Source: Saprospiraceae bacterium
GTDB lineage: Bacteria > Bacteroidota > Bacteroidia > Chitinophagales > Saprospiraceae
Assembly (NCBI GenBank): GCA_018057925.1
Contig: JAGPCT010000003.1
Span: 1 to 64,000, forward strand
DNA length: 64,000 bases
Direction of reading: 5' to 3'
The notes beneath the pieces were generated by a model. The model did not search any database. It was not told where the DNA came from and was given only the letters and a program-made list of their open reading frames with translations. The translations under genes were made by a program, and so were the position numbers. Below, piece after piece: positions 9,436 through 17,287 of the stretch. Positions within the stretch are counted from its first letter, which is position 1. Every line of letters starts with the position of its first letter.

Positions 9436-9478
9436 ATAGGCTATTGCGCTCTGGCAGCACAATAGCCTATTTTATTTT
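9436..9478 (+). terminator. Hairpin between rpmH and rnpA
   Basis: An 11-pair perfect stem (ATAGGCTATTG at 9436-9446 with CAATAGCCTAT at 9460-9470) is followed by TTTATTTTA. It ends three bases before the rnpA GTG start. It can act as a terminator or attenuator that lowers rnpA relative to rpmH. Confidence 0.75.
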
Positions 9479-9481
9479 AAT

Positions 9482-9850
9482 GTGAAAAGAACTTTTGCCT
9501 TTCCTCAAAGTCATAAGCTCAAAAGCCGGACTGTTATCTCAAGCCTCTTCCTATCAGGAGAAAGCATCTTTTCTTATCCTATTAAATGCCAGTATGTTTT
9601 TTCTCCTTTGACTGTTAATGGTGTCGCTTTTAAAGCGGGTGTTTCCGTACCTAAAAAAATCTTTAAAAAAGCAGTCGATCGCAATAAAATTAAAAGACAA
9701 CTCAGAGAAGCTATCCGGTTGAACCAACATCTTATTCTGGAAAAAGATGGCCACTTGTTACAATTTATTCTTATTTTCGTTGGTAAAGATATTTTGGAAA
9801 GTCAACAAATAGACCGTGCGGTACGTTCTATCTTCAGTAAATTGGTTTAG
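9482..9850 (+). CDS. rnpA: Ribonuclease P protein component
   Basis: A 122-residue basic protein starting at GTG (MKRTFAFPQSHKLKSR). The RNase P protein signature is clear in KKAVDRNKIKRQLREAIR, and the ISSLFLSGESIF segment matches the N-terminal part of the fold. The protein binds the RNase P RNA and helps it remove 5' leaders from tRNA precursors. It follows rpmH, separated by a strong hairpin that ends just before the start codon, so no room is left for an unstructured ribosome-binding leader. The next gene begins one base after its stop codon. Confidence 0.95.
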   Translation: MKRTFAFPQSHKLKSRTVISSLFLSGESIFSYPIKCQYVFSPLTVNGVAFKAGVSVPKKIFKKAVDRNKIKRQLREAIRLNQHLILEKDGHLLQFILIFVGKDILESQQIDRAVRSIFSKLV

Positions 9851-9851
9851 T

Positions 9852-10382
9852 ATGAAACATTGTAAATGGGCTAACTATGTTGTAATGGCATTTTTTCTGT
9901 TGACATTTATTCCTTTTTTCGTCCATAGCCAGAATGTTTTACAGATTGAAAAACGACATACCAAGGTAATGCTGAAATACACTACTGGTGATGATGTTAC
10001 CTTTAAGTTGAAACAAAGTGATCAATGGATTACTTCAACCCTGAATGAAATTAACTATGATCAGCAGATTATCCGGTTTACCAATTTGACGGTTGTTCTT
10101 GATTCTATTGCAGCTATTAGGAGTCACAAACCATTGGTCCCACCTGCTTTGGGTGGCGCACTGTGGCGATCGGGACTGGTTGCCCTTGCCAATGTCGCAT
10201 TGTATGGAATAGTATTCCAACCTTCTAATTTTAAAGAATTTGCCTATTTTTTTGGCGGCGTTACGCTAAGCGGTGTAGGCTTATCACAATTGTCGAAGAA
10301 AAATCGAATTTACCCGATAGGGAAAAAGTATAACCTTAGATTGTTGGATTTGAATTTTTATATACCGGCAGTCGGCGGATGA
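9852..10382 (+). CDS. Exported/membrane protein of unknown function downstream of rnpA
   Basis: A protein of 176 residues starting MKHCKWANYVVMAFFL; this ATG is one base after the rnpA stop and is preferred over an upstream in-frame codon that would overlap rnpA. A signal peptide ends near FVHSQ. The mature N-terminal half is a small beta domain (VMLKYTTGDDVTFKLKQSDQ, then LNEINYDQQIIRFTNLTVVL), followed by a hydrophobic stretch around ALWRSGLVALANVALYGIVF and another at FAYFFGGVTLSGVGL. Proteins of this kind are common in Bacteroidota and have no assigned function. Coupling to rnpA suggests shared transcription. Confidence 0.75.
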   Translation: MKHCKWANYVVMAFFLLTFIPFFVHSQNVLQIEKRHTKVMLKYTTGDDVTFKLKQSDQWITSTLNEINYDQQIIRFTNLTVVLDSIAAIRSHKPLVPPALGGALWRSGLVALANVALYGIVFQPSNFKEFAYFFGGVTLSGVGLSQLSKKNRIYPIGKKYNLRLLDLNFYIPAVGG

Positions 10383-10410
10383 TATATCTAAGCAAATAAA
10401 TGAAATACAA

Positions 10411-10989
10411 ATGTGGTGGAATTTTTATTTAATATTGGCTGCCTTTTATTTTTCAATACCCAATGTCTTGGCACAGTCGCGTCATGGATATCGCATTGGG
10501 GAGACAGCATCTGATTTTAAATTGAAAAATGTCGTCGGCTCAATTGTTTCGCTATCGAGTTTTCCCGAAGCAAAGGGATTTGTTATTATATTTAACGGGG
10601 ATGGATGCCCATTTGACAAGGCTTATGAGCAACGCATTAAGTCCATGTATAAAAAGTATTCCGACAAAGGTTGTGCTTTCCTTTCTATCACCTCTGATCA
10701 TTCCTCTCCTGCGATAAAGGCAACTGAAGCTAACCTTTTATTTCCCCACTTAAGGGATGATGAGGGAATAATTAGTAGAAAATTTGGTGTCATTCGTACA
10801 CCCCATGTCTTTTTGTTGAATCCCGAGTATGAGGTATTATATTCCGGAACTATTGATGATAGTGTGTTTGAAGAGGAAAATATCAAAGTACATTATCTTG
10901 AAAATGCCTTGGATGCCTTTTTAAGTGGTAAAAATATATCGGAACCTATAACTAAGCCTGTTGGTTGTGCCATTCTGTATCAAAATTAA
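10411..10989 (+). CDS. Exported thioredoxin-fold redoxin (AhpC/TSA-like)
   Basis: A 192-residue protein with an N-terminal signal peptide (FYFSIPNVLAQ). The thioredoxin/peroxiredoxin fold is visible in GETASDFKLKNVVGSIVSL, FVIIFNGDGCPFDKAYEQRI and FGVIRTPHVFLLNPEYEVLY. The active-site region has one cysteine (GDGCPFDKAYE), as in the redoxin subgroup that has CPF rather than CxxC; a second Cys at GCAFLS and one at VGCAILYQN near the C-terminus could act as resolving residues. Cis-Pro is in RTPHVFL. It lies 28 bases after the preceding membrane protein gene and may be co-transcribed. It probably handles periplasmic thiols or peroxides; the substrate is unknown. Confidence 0.8.
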   Translation: MWWNFYLILAAFYFSIPNVLAQSRHGYRIGETASDFKLKNVVGSIVSLSSFPEAKGFVIIFNGDGCPFDKAYEQRIKSMYKKYSDKGCAFLSITSDHSSPAIKATEANLLFPHLRDDEGIISRKFGVIRTPHVFLLNPEYEVLYSGTIDDSVFEEENIKVHYLENALDAFLSGKNISEPITKPVGCAILYQN

Positions 10990-11089
10990 GTTGATTTAGC
11001 TTTTTTTTCCGAAATCATCATATAGGGAAATAATAATATATATTTACATTCTTATTTATGATGTATTCCAATGATTTAATCCAAAAATT

Positions 11090-12106
11090 ATGATAGCTAA
11101 ACGATGGGTCAGGTGGATTGTTATTCCAATCATATTGTGCTATATTGGATGTAGCCCAAACCCAATGAACTCCGTCCCTGCGGACAAAGTCGAAATCGAC
11201 CAATCAGAGCAAAGTGTTGTTAAGACCTTTGATACACTGAAGTTCCGACAAGATGCTGAGACTCTTTGGACAAAAATGCACTATTTAGATAGTAATTGGT
11301 CTCGCATGACGCCTGTATTGCCGGGCGCATTACTGCCTTTTCATAGAATTGTCGCCTTTTATGGTAATCTGAATAGCAAAGGGATGGGTATTTTAGGTGA
11401 AATTCCTCCCGACCGGATGCTGGCTAAGTTAATGGAGGAAGTAAATAGCTGGCAAACAGCTGACACTTTAGTAAAAGTTATTCCTGCACTTCATCTGATC
11501 GCAGTGGTAGCTCAACGAGATCCCGGATTTGACGGAAAGTATCGTGGTCGAATGAAAAAGCAGATGATAGAACAAGTAATATCATGGGCTGACTCCATAG
11601 GTGCATTGGTCTTTTTGGATATTCAGGTAGGTCACAGCACTTTACAAGAGGAAATTCCACGATTAGATACCTTCTTGACTTTGCCCAACGTTCACTTAGG
11701 TATTGATGCAGAATTTGCTATGACGGGTGCTCATATCCCGGGAACAAGGATGGGGCGTTTTGAGGCAAAAGATGTAAATTTTGCTGTTCAGTATTTGGAA
11801 AAAAAAGTTATTGAGAAGCGTCTTCCGCCAAAGATTCTTGTCGTTCACCGATTTAAAGAGTTAATGATTCAGGATGCACATCTTATCCGCAATCCACCTG
11901 AAGTGCAAGTCGTGATGGATATGGATGGCTGGGGTAGTAAAGAGTTGAAGTTCAATACTTGGTATCGCTATATTGTCAAATCGCCTGTTCAATATACCGG
12001 GTTTAAGTTATTTTATAAAAATGATACCAAATCTGGCAAACCATTGTTGACACCGGATGAGGTATTGACACGCAATCCCAAGCCGTTGTATATTCAATAC
12101 CAGTGA
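11090..12106 (+). CDS. Conserved lipoprotein of unknown function
   Basis: A 338-residue protein with a lipobox (CYIGCSPNP, Cys at residue 21). The mature part has repeated strand-helix character: MGILGEIPPDRMLAKLMEE, VKVIPALHLIAVVAQRDPG, LVFLDIQVGHSTLQEEIPR, VHLGIDAEFAMTG and KILVVHRFKELMI. This looks like a TIM-barrel-type fold, possibly with substrate-binding residues in DIQVG and DAEF. Similar secreted proteins occur in other phyla without a known role, as far as I recall. It is a separate transcript, 100 bases after the redoxin. I do not assign a reaction. Confidence 0.7.
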   Translation: MIAKRWVRWIVIPIILCYIGCSPNPMNSVPADKVEIDQSEQSVVKTFDTLKFRQDAETLWTKMHYLDSNWSRMTPVLPGALLPFHRIVAFYGNLNSKGMGILGEIPPDRMLAKLMEEVNSWQTADTLVKVIPALHLIAVVAQRDPGFDGKYRGRMKKQMIEQVISWADSIGALVFLDIQVGHSTLQEEIPRLDTFLTLPNVHLGIDAEFAMTGAHIPGTRMGRFEAKDVNFAVQYLEKKVIEKRLPPKILVVHRFKELMIQDAHLIRNPPEVQVVMDMDGWGSKELKFNTWYRYIVKSPVQYTGFKLFYKNDTKSGKPLLTPDEVLTRNPKPLYIQYQ

Positions 12107-12167
12107 TTACAAGAATAAAACCTTTACTACTGAATGCGGGTCTATTTGTACTTTTGTTGTGAGGCAA

Positions 12168-12524
12168 TCATGAGCCACCCGTTCCTTTCGTGCCCGTGTA
12201 TCCCCATTCAATCAGCATTTGAATAATTCTATCTTTGTGTTTTCCTTGAATGATTATTTCACCATCTTTTGCACTTCCACCGACGCCACATTTAGCTTTC
12301 AGCTTTTTACTAAGGTCAAGGAGGTCTTCTTCCTGTCCTGTAAATCCGGTGATTAAGGTAACTTCTTTGCCGCCCCGTTGTTTGCGGTCTATCGATACCC
12401 TTAATTTCATGTCTGAGGGGTCTGCCTTTTCAGCATTGGGTAATAAGTTTGAAAAAAAATTGTATTCAAAGTCCGGATTGGTTGAATACACGATGCCGTC
12501 TCGATTTTTTTTATTCTTTGACAT
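12168..12524 (-). CDS. SUI1/eIF1-like translation factor (YciH type)
   Basis: A 118-residue protein. The SUI1 core is clear: LRVSIDRKQRGGKEVTLITGF, then DLLDLSKKLKAKCGVGGSAKDGEIIIQG and IIQMLIEWGYTGTKG. Bacterial SUI1 proteins resemble eIF1 and are thought to influence start-site fidelity; the physiological role is not settled. The gene is the last of a leftward operon (hscA, serine hydrolase, SUI1) and begins one base after the stop of the hydrolase gene, so it is probably translationally coupled to it. Confidence 0.9.
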   Translation of the reverse strand: MSKNKKNRDGIVYSTNPDFEYNFFSNLLPNAEKADPSDMKLRVSIDRKQRGGKEVTLITGFTGQEEDLLDLSKKLKAKCGVGGSAKDGEIIIQGKHKDRIIQMLIEWGYTGTKGTGGS

Positions 12525-12525
12525 A

Positions 12526-13617
12526 TTAATATGTTCTGGTAAACTGATAATTAATCATTCGCATGATATGAAACCCTAAAACATGTTGAGATGTTCCCGC
12601 ATTGTGCAATATTATCACCGCTGTATGAGTTTTGGGAGCGAAACAAAAGTATGCAGAACTTCCTTTAAAAAGCCCTGTAAATAGGTATAAATTGCCACTT
12701 TTTTCGCCATCAATTATCCTGAAACCTCCATTGGTAAAGGTATCGTGTTTCTTTTTCTTTTTTGGCAATGGCGTTAAAAATGCTTGTTGAAAATCGGTAC
12801 GATTACAAAGGCGCATCCATACTTTGGTGAGTATAACAAGGTCTTCCATGCAGGATACCATACCCATAGCATTGGTCAAGCCATTGAAATGAGGTAAAGG
12901 CAATGGTCTTTGGAAAGTTGTAAAAAAGGATGGAATAGACTGTTTGTTTATTTCATCCAAGGGCGAAAACCATGTATGTCTCATCTCTGGAATCATGATA
13001 CCATTGTTGTGTACTCGAGTGTCCCGTACAGCCCAAAGGATTTTACTCAATATGTAATTGTTGTAATGGCTGATTTGCTGGTGTCCGCCCATAGGATGAA
13101 TTGATGACCAATGCACCAATGCGGAATCAATCAAATGTCGGTCATAGTAACGATATTCGTCATCACTATTTTTTTTAAGATAAACCAATGATGGTAAGAT
13201 AGGGGGCAATCCGGATGTATGCGCCAATAAAGAGGAAATTGTAAGCGAATTGAGACGGCTACCGGCAAATTCAGCAAAATGAAACCTTCCCACTGTGTCA
13301 TTTGCTGAGATAAGCCCAAGCTCCATCATGTGATATGTCAATAGTATGAGATGTGCTTGTGATACACCGCCCACCGGAAAAAGTGTAGTATCAGTGACGG
13401 CTTCATTTCGATCAAGGGACAAAGTTCCTCTTTGTATCGTATAGACGGAATCACCGTCTATCACGCCTATGACAGTAGCTGTACCGCCTTCCAGATGAAT
13501 ATCGTCATCCAATCGGATAATTTTTTGGATCTCTCTTTCTATATAAGCTTTTTGAGTATAGCCAAAGTGAAAGGTCGAAATCCAGAGTAGGGGAGCGAAA
13601 AGGAAATTCAGCTTCAT
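12526..13617 (-). CDS. Beta-lactamase-fold serine hydrolase, catalytic Lys apparently lost
   Basis: A 363-residue protein with a signal peptide (FLFAPLLWISTFHFGYTQ). The class C beta-lactamase/esterase fold is shown by TLFPVGGVSQAHLILLTYHM (Ser86 region), ISSLLAHTSGLPPILPS and ISHYNNYILSKILW (the YxN element) and MGMVSCMEDLVILTKVW. The usual SxxK reads S86-Q-A-H89, so the general-base lysine is replaced by histidine. It may be inactive, use a modified mechanism, or bind rather than hydrolyse a ligand. The gene follows hscA by five bases and is followed by SUI1 after one base; no functional reason for that arrangement is evident. Confidence 0.8.
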   Translation of the reverse strand: MKLNFLFAPLLWISTFHFGYTQKAYIEREIQKIIRLDDDIHLEGGTATVIGVIDGDSVYTIQRGTLSLDRNEAVTDTTLFPVGGVSQAHLILLTYHMMELGLISANDTVGRFHFAEFAGSRLNSLTISSLLAHTSGLPPILPSLVYLKKNSDDEYRYYDRHLIDSALVHWSSIHPMGGHQQISHYNNYILSKILWAVRDTRVHNNGIMIPEMRHTWFSPLDEINKQSIPSFFTTFQRPLPLPHFNGLTNAMGMVSCMEDLVILTKVWMRLCNRTDFQQAFLTPLPKKKKKHDTFTNGGFRIIDGEKSGNLYLFTGLFKGSSAYFCFAPKTHTAVIILHNAGTSQHVLGFHIMRMINYQFTRTY

Positions 13618-13622
13618 TCTGC

Positions 13623-15473
13623 TTAGACGATGGATTTGCCGGCTAATGACGACCTTATAGCGTCATCCATGGCTATTTCGGCCATAGGTCTGGCTATTTG
13701 GTCGAGTCGGTGGATGGCATCGTGAATAGCGTCTTTGTCTTCGCCTTCAATCACGGATTCAAGGACCTTTGCAATCTGTCTGAGTGGTTCAAATTGCTGT
13801 TCTGAAAACAAATCAACGTGTTGTTTTAGAAATTTTTTAGTCGAATGCAGGATGTTATTTCCCTCATTGCGAGCTTCTATCAAGGCTTTGATACGAATAT
13901 CTTCTTCTGCATGTTTTATGCTATCGATGAGCATAAGTGCCATTTCTTCTTCGCTAATACCGTATTGCGCTTTTATCTCCACCTGTGTTTCAGTATTGGA
14001 GCGTTCTTCACGGGCTTTGACGAGCAGGATACCATCTGCATCCACTTTAAAGACGACTTCAATTTTAGGAATACCGGCAGGCATTGGTGGGATGCCTTTG
14101 AGCGTGAATTCTCCCAATTTTCTATTGTCAAGGACAAGGTCTCGTTCTCCTTGAAAAACGGAAATGCGTAAATTAACCTGACCATCGACGCTTGTTGTAT
14201 AATGTCTTCCGGCACCGGATGGGATTTTTGAATTTCTTGGTATAATTACATCCATAAGGCCACCCACGGTTTCAATACCAAGTGACAAAGGCGTAACATC
14301 TAACAGCAATAGATTATTCTGATTGCCTGCCAAAATATCCGCTTGTATGGCAGCTCCTTGAGCAACTACTTCATCCGGATTTAAAGAGTCATTAATCGGA
14401 GCCTTGAAGACCTTACCCAATTTTTCTTTTACAAATGGAATGCGGGTCGATCCGCCTACCAAGATAACCTCATCGATTTGATCATGGTTCAATTCAGCAT
14501 CTTTGAGCGCCAACTTTGTCAACTCAATGGTCTTATCGAGGATTGGGTCGGATAGTTTGCGATACGTCTCCTTGGATAATGTAATCTTCATGCCTTCAAA
14601 CGACTCTTCAAAAACTTCATTTGAGGAAAGGTGTTTTTTTGCTTTTTCTGCTAAAAGGCGCAGTTGTTGCATTTTTCCTTTAGATATTTGTTCAGAATTT
14701 AAGAGATTCTGTTCGATAAAATAATTGGTTATGGCTTTGTCCACGTCATCTCCACCAAGCCAGGTGTCCCCTTTAGTAGAAAGTACCTCAAAAACACCAC
14801 CCTCCAAGGTCAAGATACTTAGGTCGAAGGTGCCCCCTCCCAAATCATATACAGCTATATTTTTACCTTCTTCTTCGGTTTTGTCAAATCCATAAGCAAG
14901 GGCTGCAGCAGTGGGTTCGTTTATGATGCGCAACACATTCCAGCCGGCGAGTTTACCGGCATCTTTGGTCGCTTGACGTTGACTATCATTGAAGTAAGCC
15001 GGCACAGTGATGACACAATCTGTGATGTTTTGACCCATTTTCTCTTCGGCGATGGACTTGAGTTCTTTTAGTATCAGTGCCGATAATTCAATGGGTGTGA
15101 AGAATCGCTCTCCCGATTTAATTTTGACGAGAGATTCGGCGTCTGTGTCCACTACCTCATAACTGAAAAAATCGCTATTGGATACTATGTCGTTATAAGA
15201 GCGCCCCATAAGCCTCTTAATAGAAAATATAGTATGTTGGGGGTCTGTAATGAGTTTTTCTTTAGCGACCTCACCCACAATGGCGTTGTTGTCCTCACTT
15301 AGGTATATAATAGAGGGAACTAAAGCCGACAAACCCTCATGTCTTAGTACTTCGGGTTTTCCTCCACTGATTTTTGCAATTAAACTATTGGTTGTCCCTA
15401 AGTCTATTCCGACAATCAATCTTTCTTCCTTCTTTATATCTCCACTTTGGAGGTCTATTGCTACTCTGCTCAT
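13623..15473 (-). CDS. hscA: Hsp70-type chaperone for Fe-S cluster assembly
   Basis: An Hsp70 of about 616 residues starting MSRVAIDLQSGDIKKEERL; an in-frame TTG 15 bases upstream is less likely. The nucleotide-binding domain has IVGIDLGTTNSL, the middle strand AVYDLGGGTFDLSIL and VILVGGSTRIP; the substrate domain begins near LLLLDVTPLSLGIETVGG. The extra N-terminal segment before the first strand, the length, and a short C-terminus (SSLAGKSIV) without a DnaK-type acidic tail all fit HscA rather than DnaK. HscA with its co-chaperone releases Fe-S clusters from IscU. Neither hscB nor ferredoxin is adjacent here. A TAACTTTG element lies about 25 bases upstream. Confidence 0.88.
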   Translation of the reverse strand: MSRVAIDLQSGDIKKEERLIVGIDLGTTNSLIAKISGGKPEVLRHEGLSALVPSIIYLSEDNNAIVGEVAKEKLITDPQHTIFSIKRLMGRSYNDIVSNSDFFSYEVVDTDAESLVKIKSGERFFTPIELSALILKELKSIAEEKMGQNITDCVITVPAYFNDSQRQATKDAGKLAGWNVLRIINEPTAAALAYGFDKTEEEGKNIAVYDLGGGTFDLSILTLEGGVFEVLSTKGDTWLGGDDVDKAITNYFIEQNLLNSEQISKGKMQQLRLLAEKAKKHLSSNEVFEESFEGMKITLSKETYRKLSDPILDKTIELTKLALKDAELNHDQIDEVILVGGSTRIPFVKEKLGKVFKAPINDSLNPDEVVAQGAAIQADILAGNQNNLLLLDVTPLSLGIETVGGLMDVIIPRNSKIPSGAGRHYTTSVDGQVNLRISVFQGERDLVLDNRKLGEFTLKGIPPMPAGIPKIEVVFKVDADGILLVKAREERSNTETQVEIKAQYGISEEEMALMLIDSIKHAEEDIRIKALIEARNEGNNILHSTKKFLKQHVDLFSEQQFEPLRQIAKVLESVIEGEDKDAIHDAIHRLDQIARPMAEIAMDDAIRSSLAGKSIV

Positions 15474-15495
15474 AATGTACCTTAACAATAAAATG

Positions 15496-15503
15496 CAAAG
15501 TTA
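15496..15503 (-). promoter_or_regulatory. TAnnTTTG -7 element of the hscA operon
   Basis: The minus strand reads TAACTTTG, with a TTG 24 bases further upstream (15528-15530). The position favours the ATG at 15473 over the TTG at 15488. Confidence 0.5.
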
Positions 15504-15644
15504 GTTGAATCAAAAAGAATATCCGGACAACAAAGATATTCTCACTGCAATCGGTATTTGTGGTATTGTTTCTAAGGAGAACCGGAGATTCATCCATTTT
15601 TATATTCTTGCATATTTTGATATCCTTGTGGAAAATTCCCGATT

Positions 15645-15860
15645 TTAGGCTTTATCCTTCTGTTTAAAAATGGTAACGCTTGAAAAGTAAAGGATTGTAA
15701 AAAACAAAATTGTGGTCAATAAGAGCATGTTTTTGATTACGTCATACGTAATGGTATTTTCTTTGCCATAGTTTTCAATAACATATAAACCGCAAGCGGT
15801 GCTCCATGAATATATTAGAAAGATAATATACCTGCCAATTTTAAGTAAAGTTTGATTCAT
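15645..15860 (-). CDS. Small two-helix membrane protein, sister copy 1
   Basis: A 71-residue protein starting MNQTLLKIGRYIIFL; the frame continues upstream to a TTG but only this ATG gives the same length as the neighbouring paralogue. Two hydrophobic helices (about 8-28 and 44-64) flank a polar hairpin with the sequence ENYGKENTITYD, and the tail is Lys-rich. It is about 45% identical by eye to the next gene, from which it must have arisen by tandem duplication. I do not recognise a family. It is transcribed leftward toward hscA. Confidence 0.65.
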   Translation of the reverse strand: MNQTLLKIGRYIIFLIYSWSTACGLYVIENYGKENTITYDVIKNMLLLTTILFFTILYFSSVTIFKQKDKA

Positions 15861-16028
15861 ATATTTAAAGTGTAATGATGTTAAAGGCAAATGCGAAATT
15901 TGGATTAAAGTTGGTATTGCTATTTTTCTACTGTTATTGATGTCGGTTAAAAATACATGTCTCTGAGAATTTGTGATTTAATTATTTATATAAATGTGCA
16001 GTGAAAACATTGAAGGTAAAACCGGAAA

Positions 16029-16244
16029 TCAAGTTTTAACCTTCTTTTTTAAATGGTCTTTGATCGTAAAAAAGAGCAATAGTAAAAATAATAATACGAT
16101 CAATAGTAGCATGTTTTTAACCTTGTCAAACGTAATGATATTTTCTTTGCCATAGTTTTGAATAATATAACTTGAACAGGCACAACCCCACAAAAACCAA
16201 AATATTACTATTTGTCTGCCAATATTTTTGAATATTCGATACAT
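16029..16244 (-). CDS. Small two-helix membrane protein, sister copy 2
   Basis: A 71-residue protein starting MYRIFKNIGRQIVIF. It shares with copy 1 the length, the IGR near the N-terminus, the ACxxY turn, the central NYGKEN motif followed by ITxD, the KNMLLL start of helix 2, and a Lys-rich end. About 32 of 71 positions match by eye. The conservation of the loop between two freely varying helices suggests selection on the loop. No function is known. The gene lies 168 bases upstream of copy 1 in the same direction. Confidence 0.65.
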   Translation of the reverse strand: MYRIFKNIGRQIVIFWFLWGCACSSYIIQNYGKENIITFDKVKNMLLLIVLLFLLLLFFTIKDHLKKKVKT

Positions 16245-16507
16245 ATTATGAATTTTTATAAATATTTATATTGGTAAATTTTAAGCAATAAAAACAAATA
16301 TATTTAAAAAAGATCAATTGGCAAAATATATAAGTATTGTTGCCCTTTATAAATTATGAGAATTTTCTGTTTTATTTGAAATGAATCATTTGAAAATTTG
16401 ATCTTACCATTTATTCTTTAGGATGAATTAATTGATCACTAATCTTAAGTGCCATTCGTAGAAAATTTTACAGTAGAAAGCATCCAAGTAAAATCAGAAA
16501 TAAATTG

Positions 16508-16515
16508 TATATTTG
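16508..16515 (+). promoter_or_regulatory. TAnnTTTG -7 element
   Basis: TATATTTG lies 22 bases before the ATG of the lipoprotein gene at 16538. No clear -33 partner is seen. Confidence 0.4.
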
Positions 16516-16537
16516 TCATAGGTAATTAAATAGTTTA

Positions 16538-17161
16538 ATGCATAAATATCTCATTATTTGTGGTCTGTTTCTTTTCTTTGGTTGTAAAAACGACCCAAAA
16601 AAGTATGAACAGGAAATGGTTGAAGTGACAGAAGATTCATCGTCAAATACTCAAGAACAGCTAACCTCGACGGATGAACTTCTCGATGTGCCTGAAATTC
16701 ATCAAGGTACAGTAGAATCAGTCGATGGCAAGTATGTTATTATGGCGACGGCCTTCATTGACGCCACTTTAAAAGAGGATTACAATAATATATCCAATGT
16801 TAAAGAACTTTTCCCTGAAACTTTCAAAATTACAGCAAAGAAGACCGGTGATACACCCGCTTCTAACCGGGATTCCGTCATAACTATGCAATATAAAACT
16901 TCTTTTATTGAGTTTAGAAAACGTAGCGGAGTGTCGGATCAGCTGCTTATTGCCAGTTTGAAAGACGAGAATTTTTTATTGCAAAATGGACTTCATGCCG
17001 GAATGGATCGCGAAGAGACATTGGCTAAGTTTGGGATTACACAACAGATTCAGCAGGATGTTATTGAGGTGCTCAGCGCCGATAATTCGAATAAAATAAT
17101 CTTATTTATGAAAAAAGATACGTTGGTGAAAATTGAAATTATTCCATCGAATAAGGGATGA
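16538..17161 (+). CDS. Lipoprotein of unknown function
   Basis: A 207-residue protein with a short lipoprotein signal (CGLFLFFGCKNDP, Cys at residue 16). A low-complexity Glu/Ser/Thr linker follows, then a compact domain from about residue 55 with VDGKYVIMATAFIDATLKE and a later MDREETLAKFGI segment. No family is recognised. Its TGA stop is formed by the first unit of a heptamer tandem repeat that follows immediately, so the array may have replaced or altered the original 3' end. The last residues before the stop (PSNKG) look like normal sequence. Confidence 0.7.
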   Translation: MHKYLIICGLFLFFGCKNDPKKYEQEMVEVTEDSSSNTQEQLTSTDELLDVPEIHQGTVESVDGKYVIMATAFIDATLKEDYNNISNVKELFPETFKITAKKTGDTPASNRDSVITMQYKTSFIEFRKRSGVSDQLLIASLKDENFLLQNGLHAGMDREETLAKFGITQQIQQDVIEVLSADNSNKIILFMKKDTLVKIEIIPSNKG

Positions 17162-17244
17162 GGGATGAGGGATGAGGGATGAGGGGTGAGGGATGAGGAT
17201 TGAGGGATGAGGATTGAGGGATGAGGGATGTGGGATGAGGGATG
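17154..17244. repeat. Thirteen-unit heptamer tandem repeat (AGGGATG)
   Basis: Thirteen contiguous 7-base units: nine are exactly AGGGATG, the others are AGGGGTG, AGGATTG (twice) and TGGGATG. The array starts inside the last codons of the lipoprotein gene and supplies its stop codon. It ends about 45 bases before the next gene. Confidence 0.95.
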
Positions 17245-17287
17245 AAAGAGATATAATAGGGGAAATAAGGTTAAATAGTTGAGATTG

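Noticed and set aside
9816-9851. Upstream start for the gene after rnpA
   Set aside because: It lies inside rnpA; the ATG at 9852 follows the rnpA stop and begins a good signal peptide.
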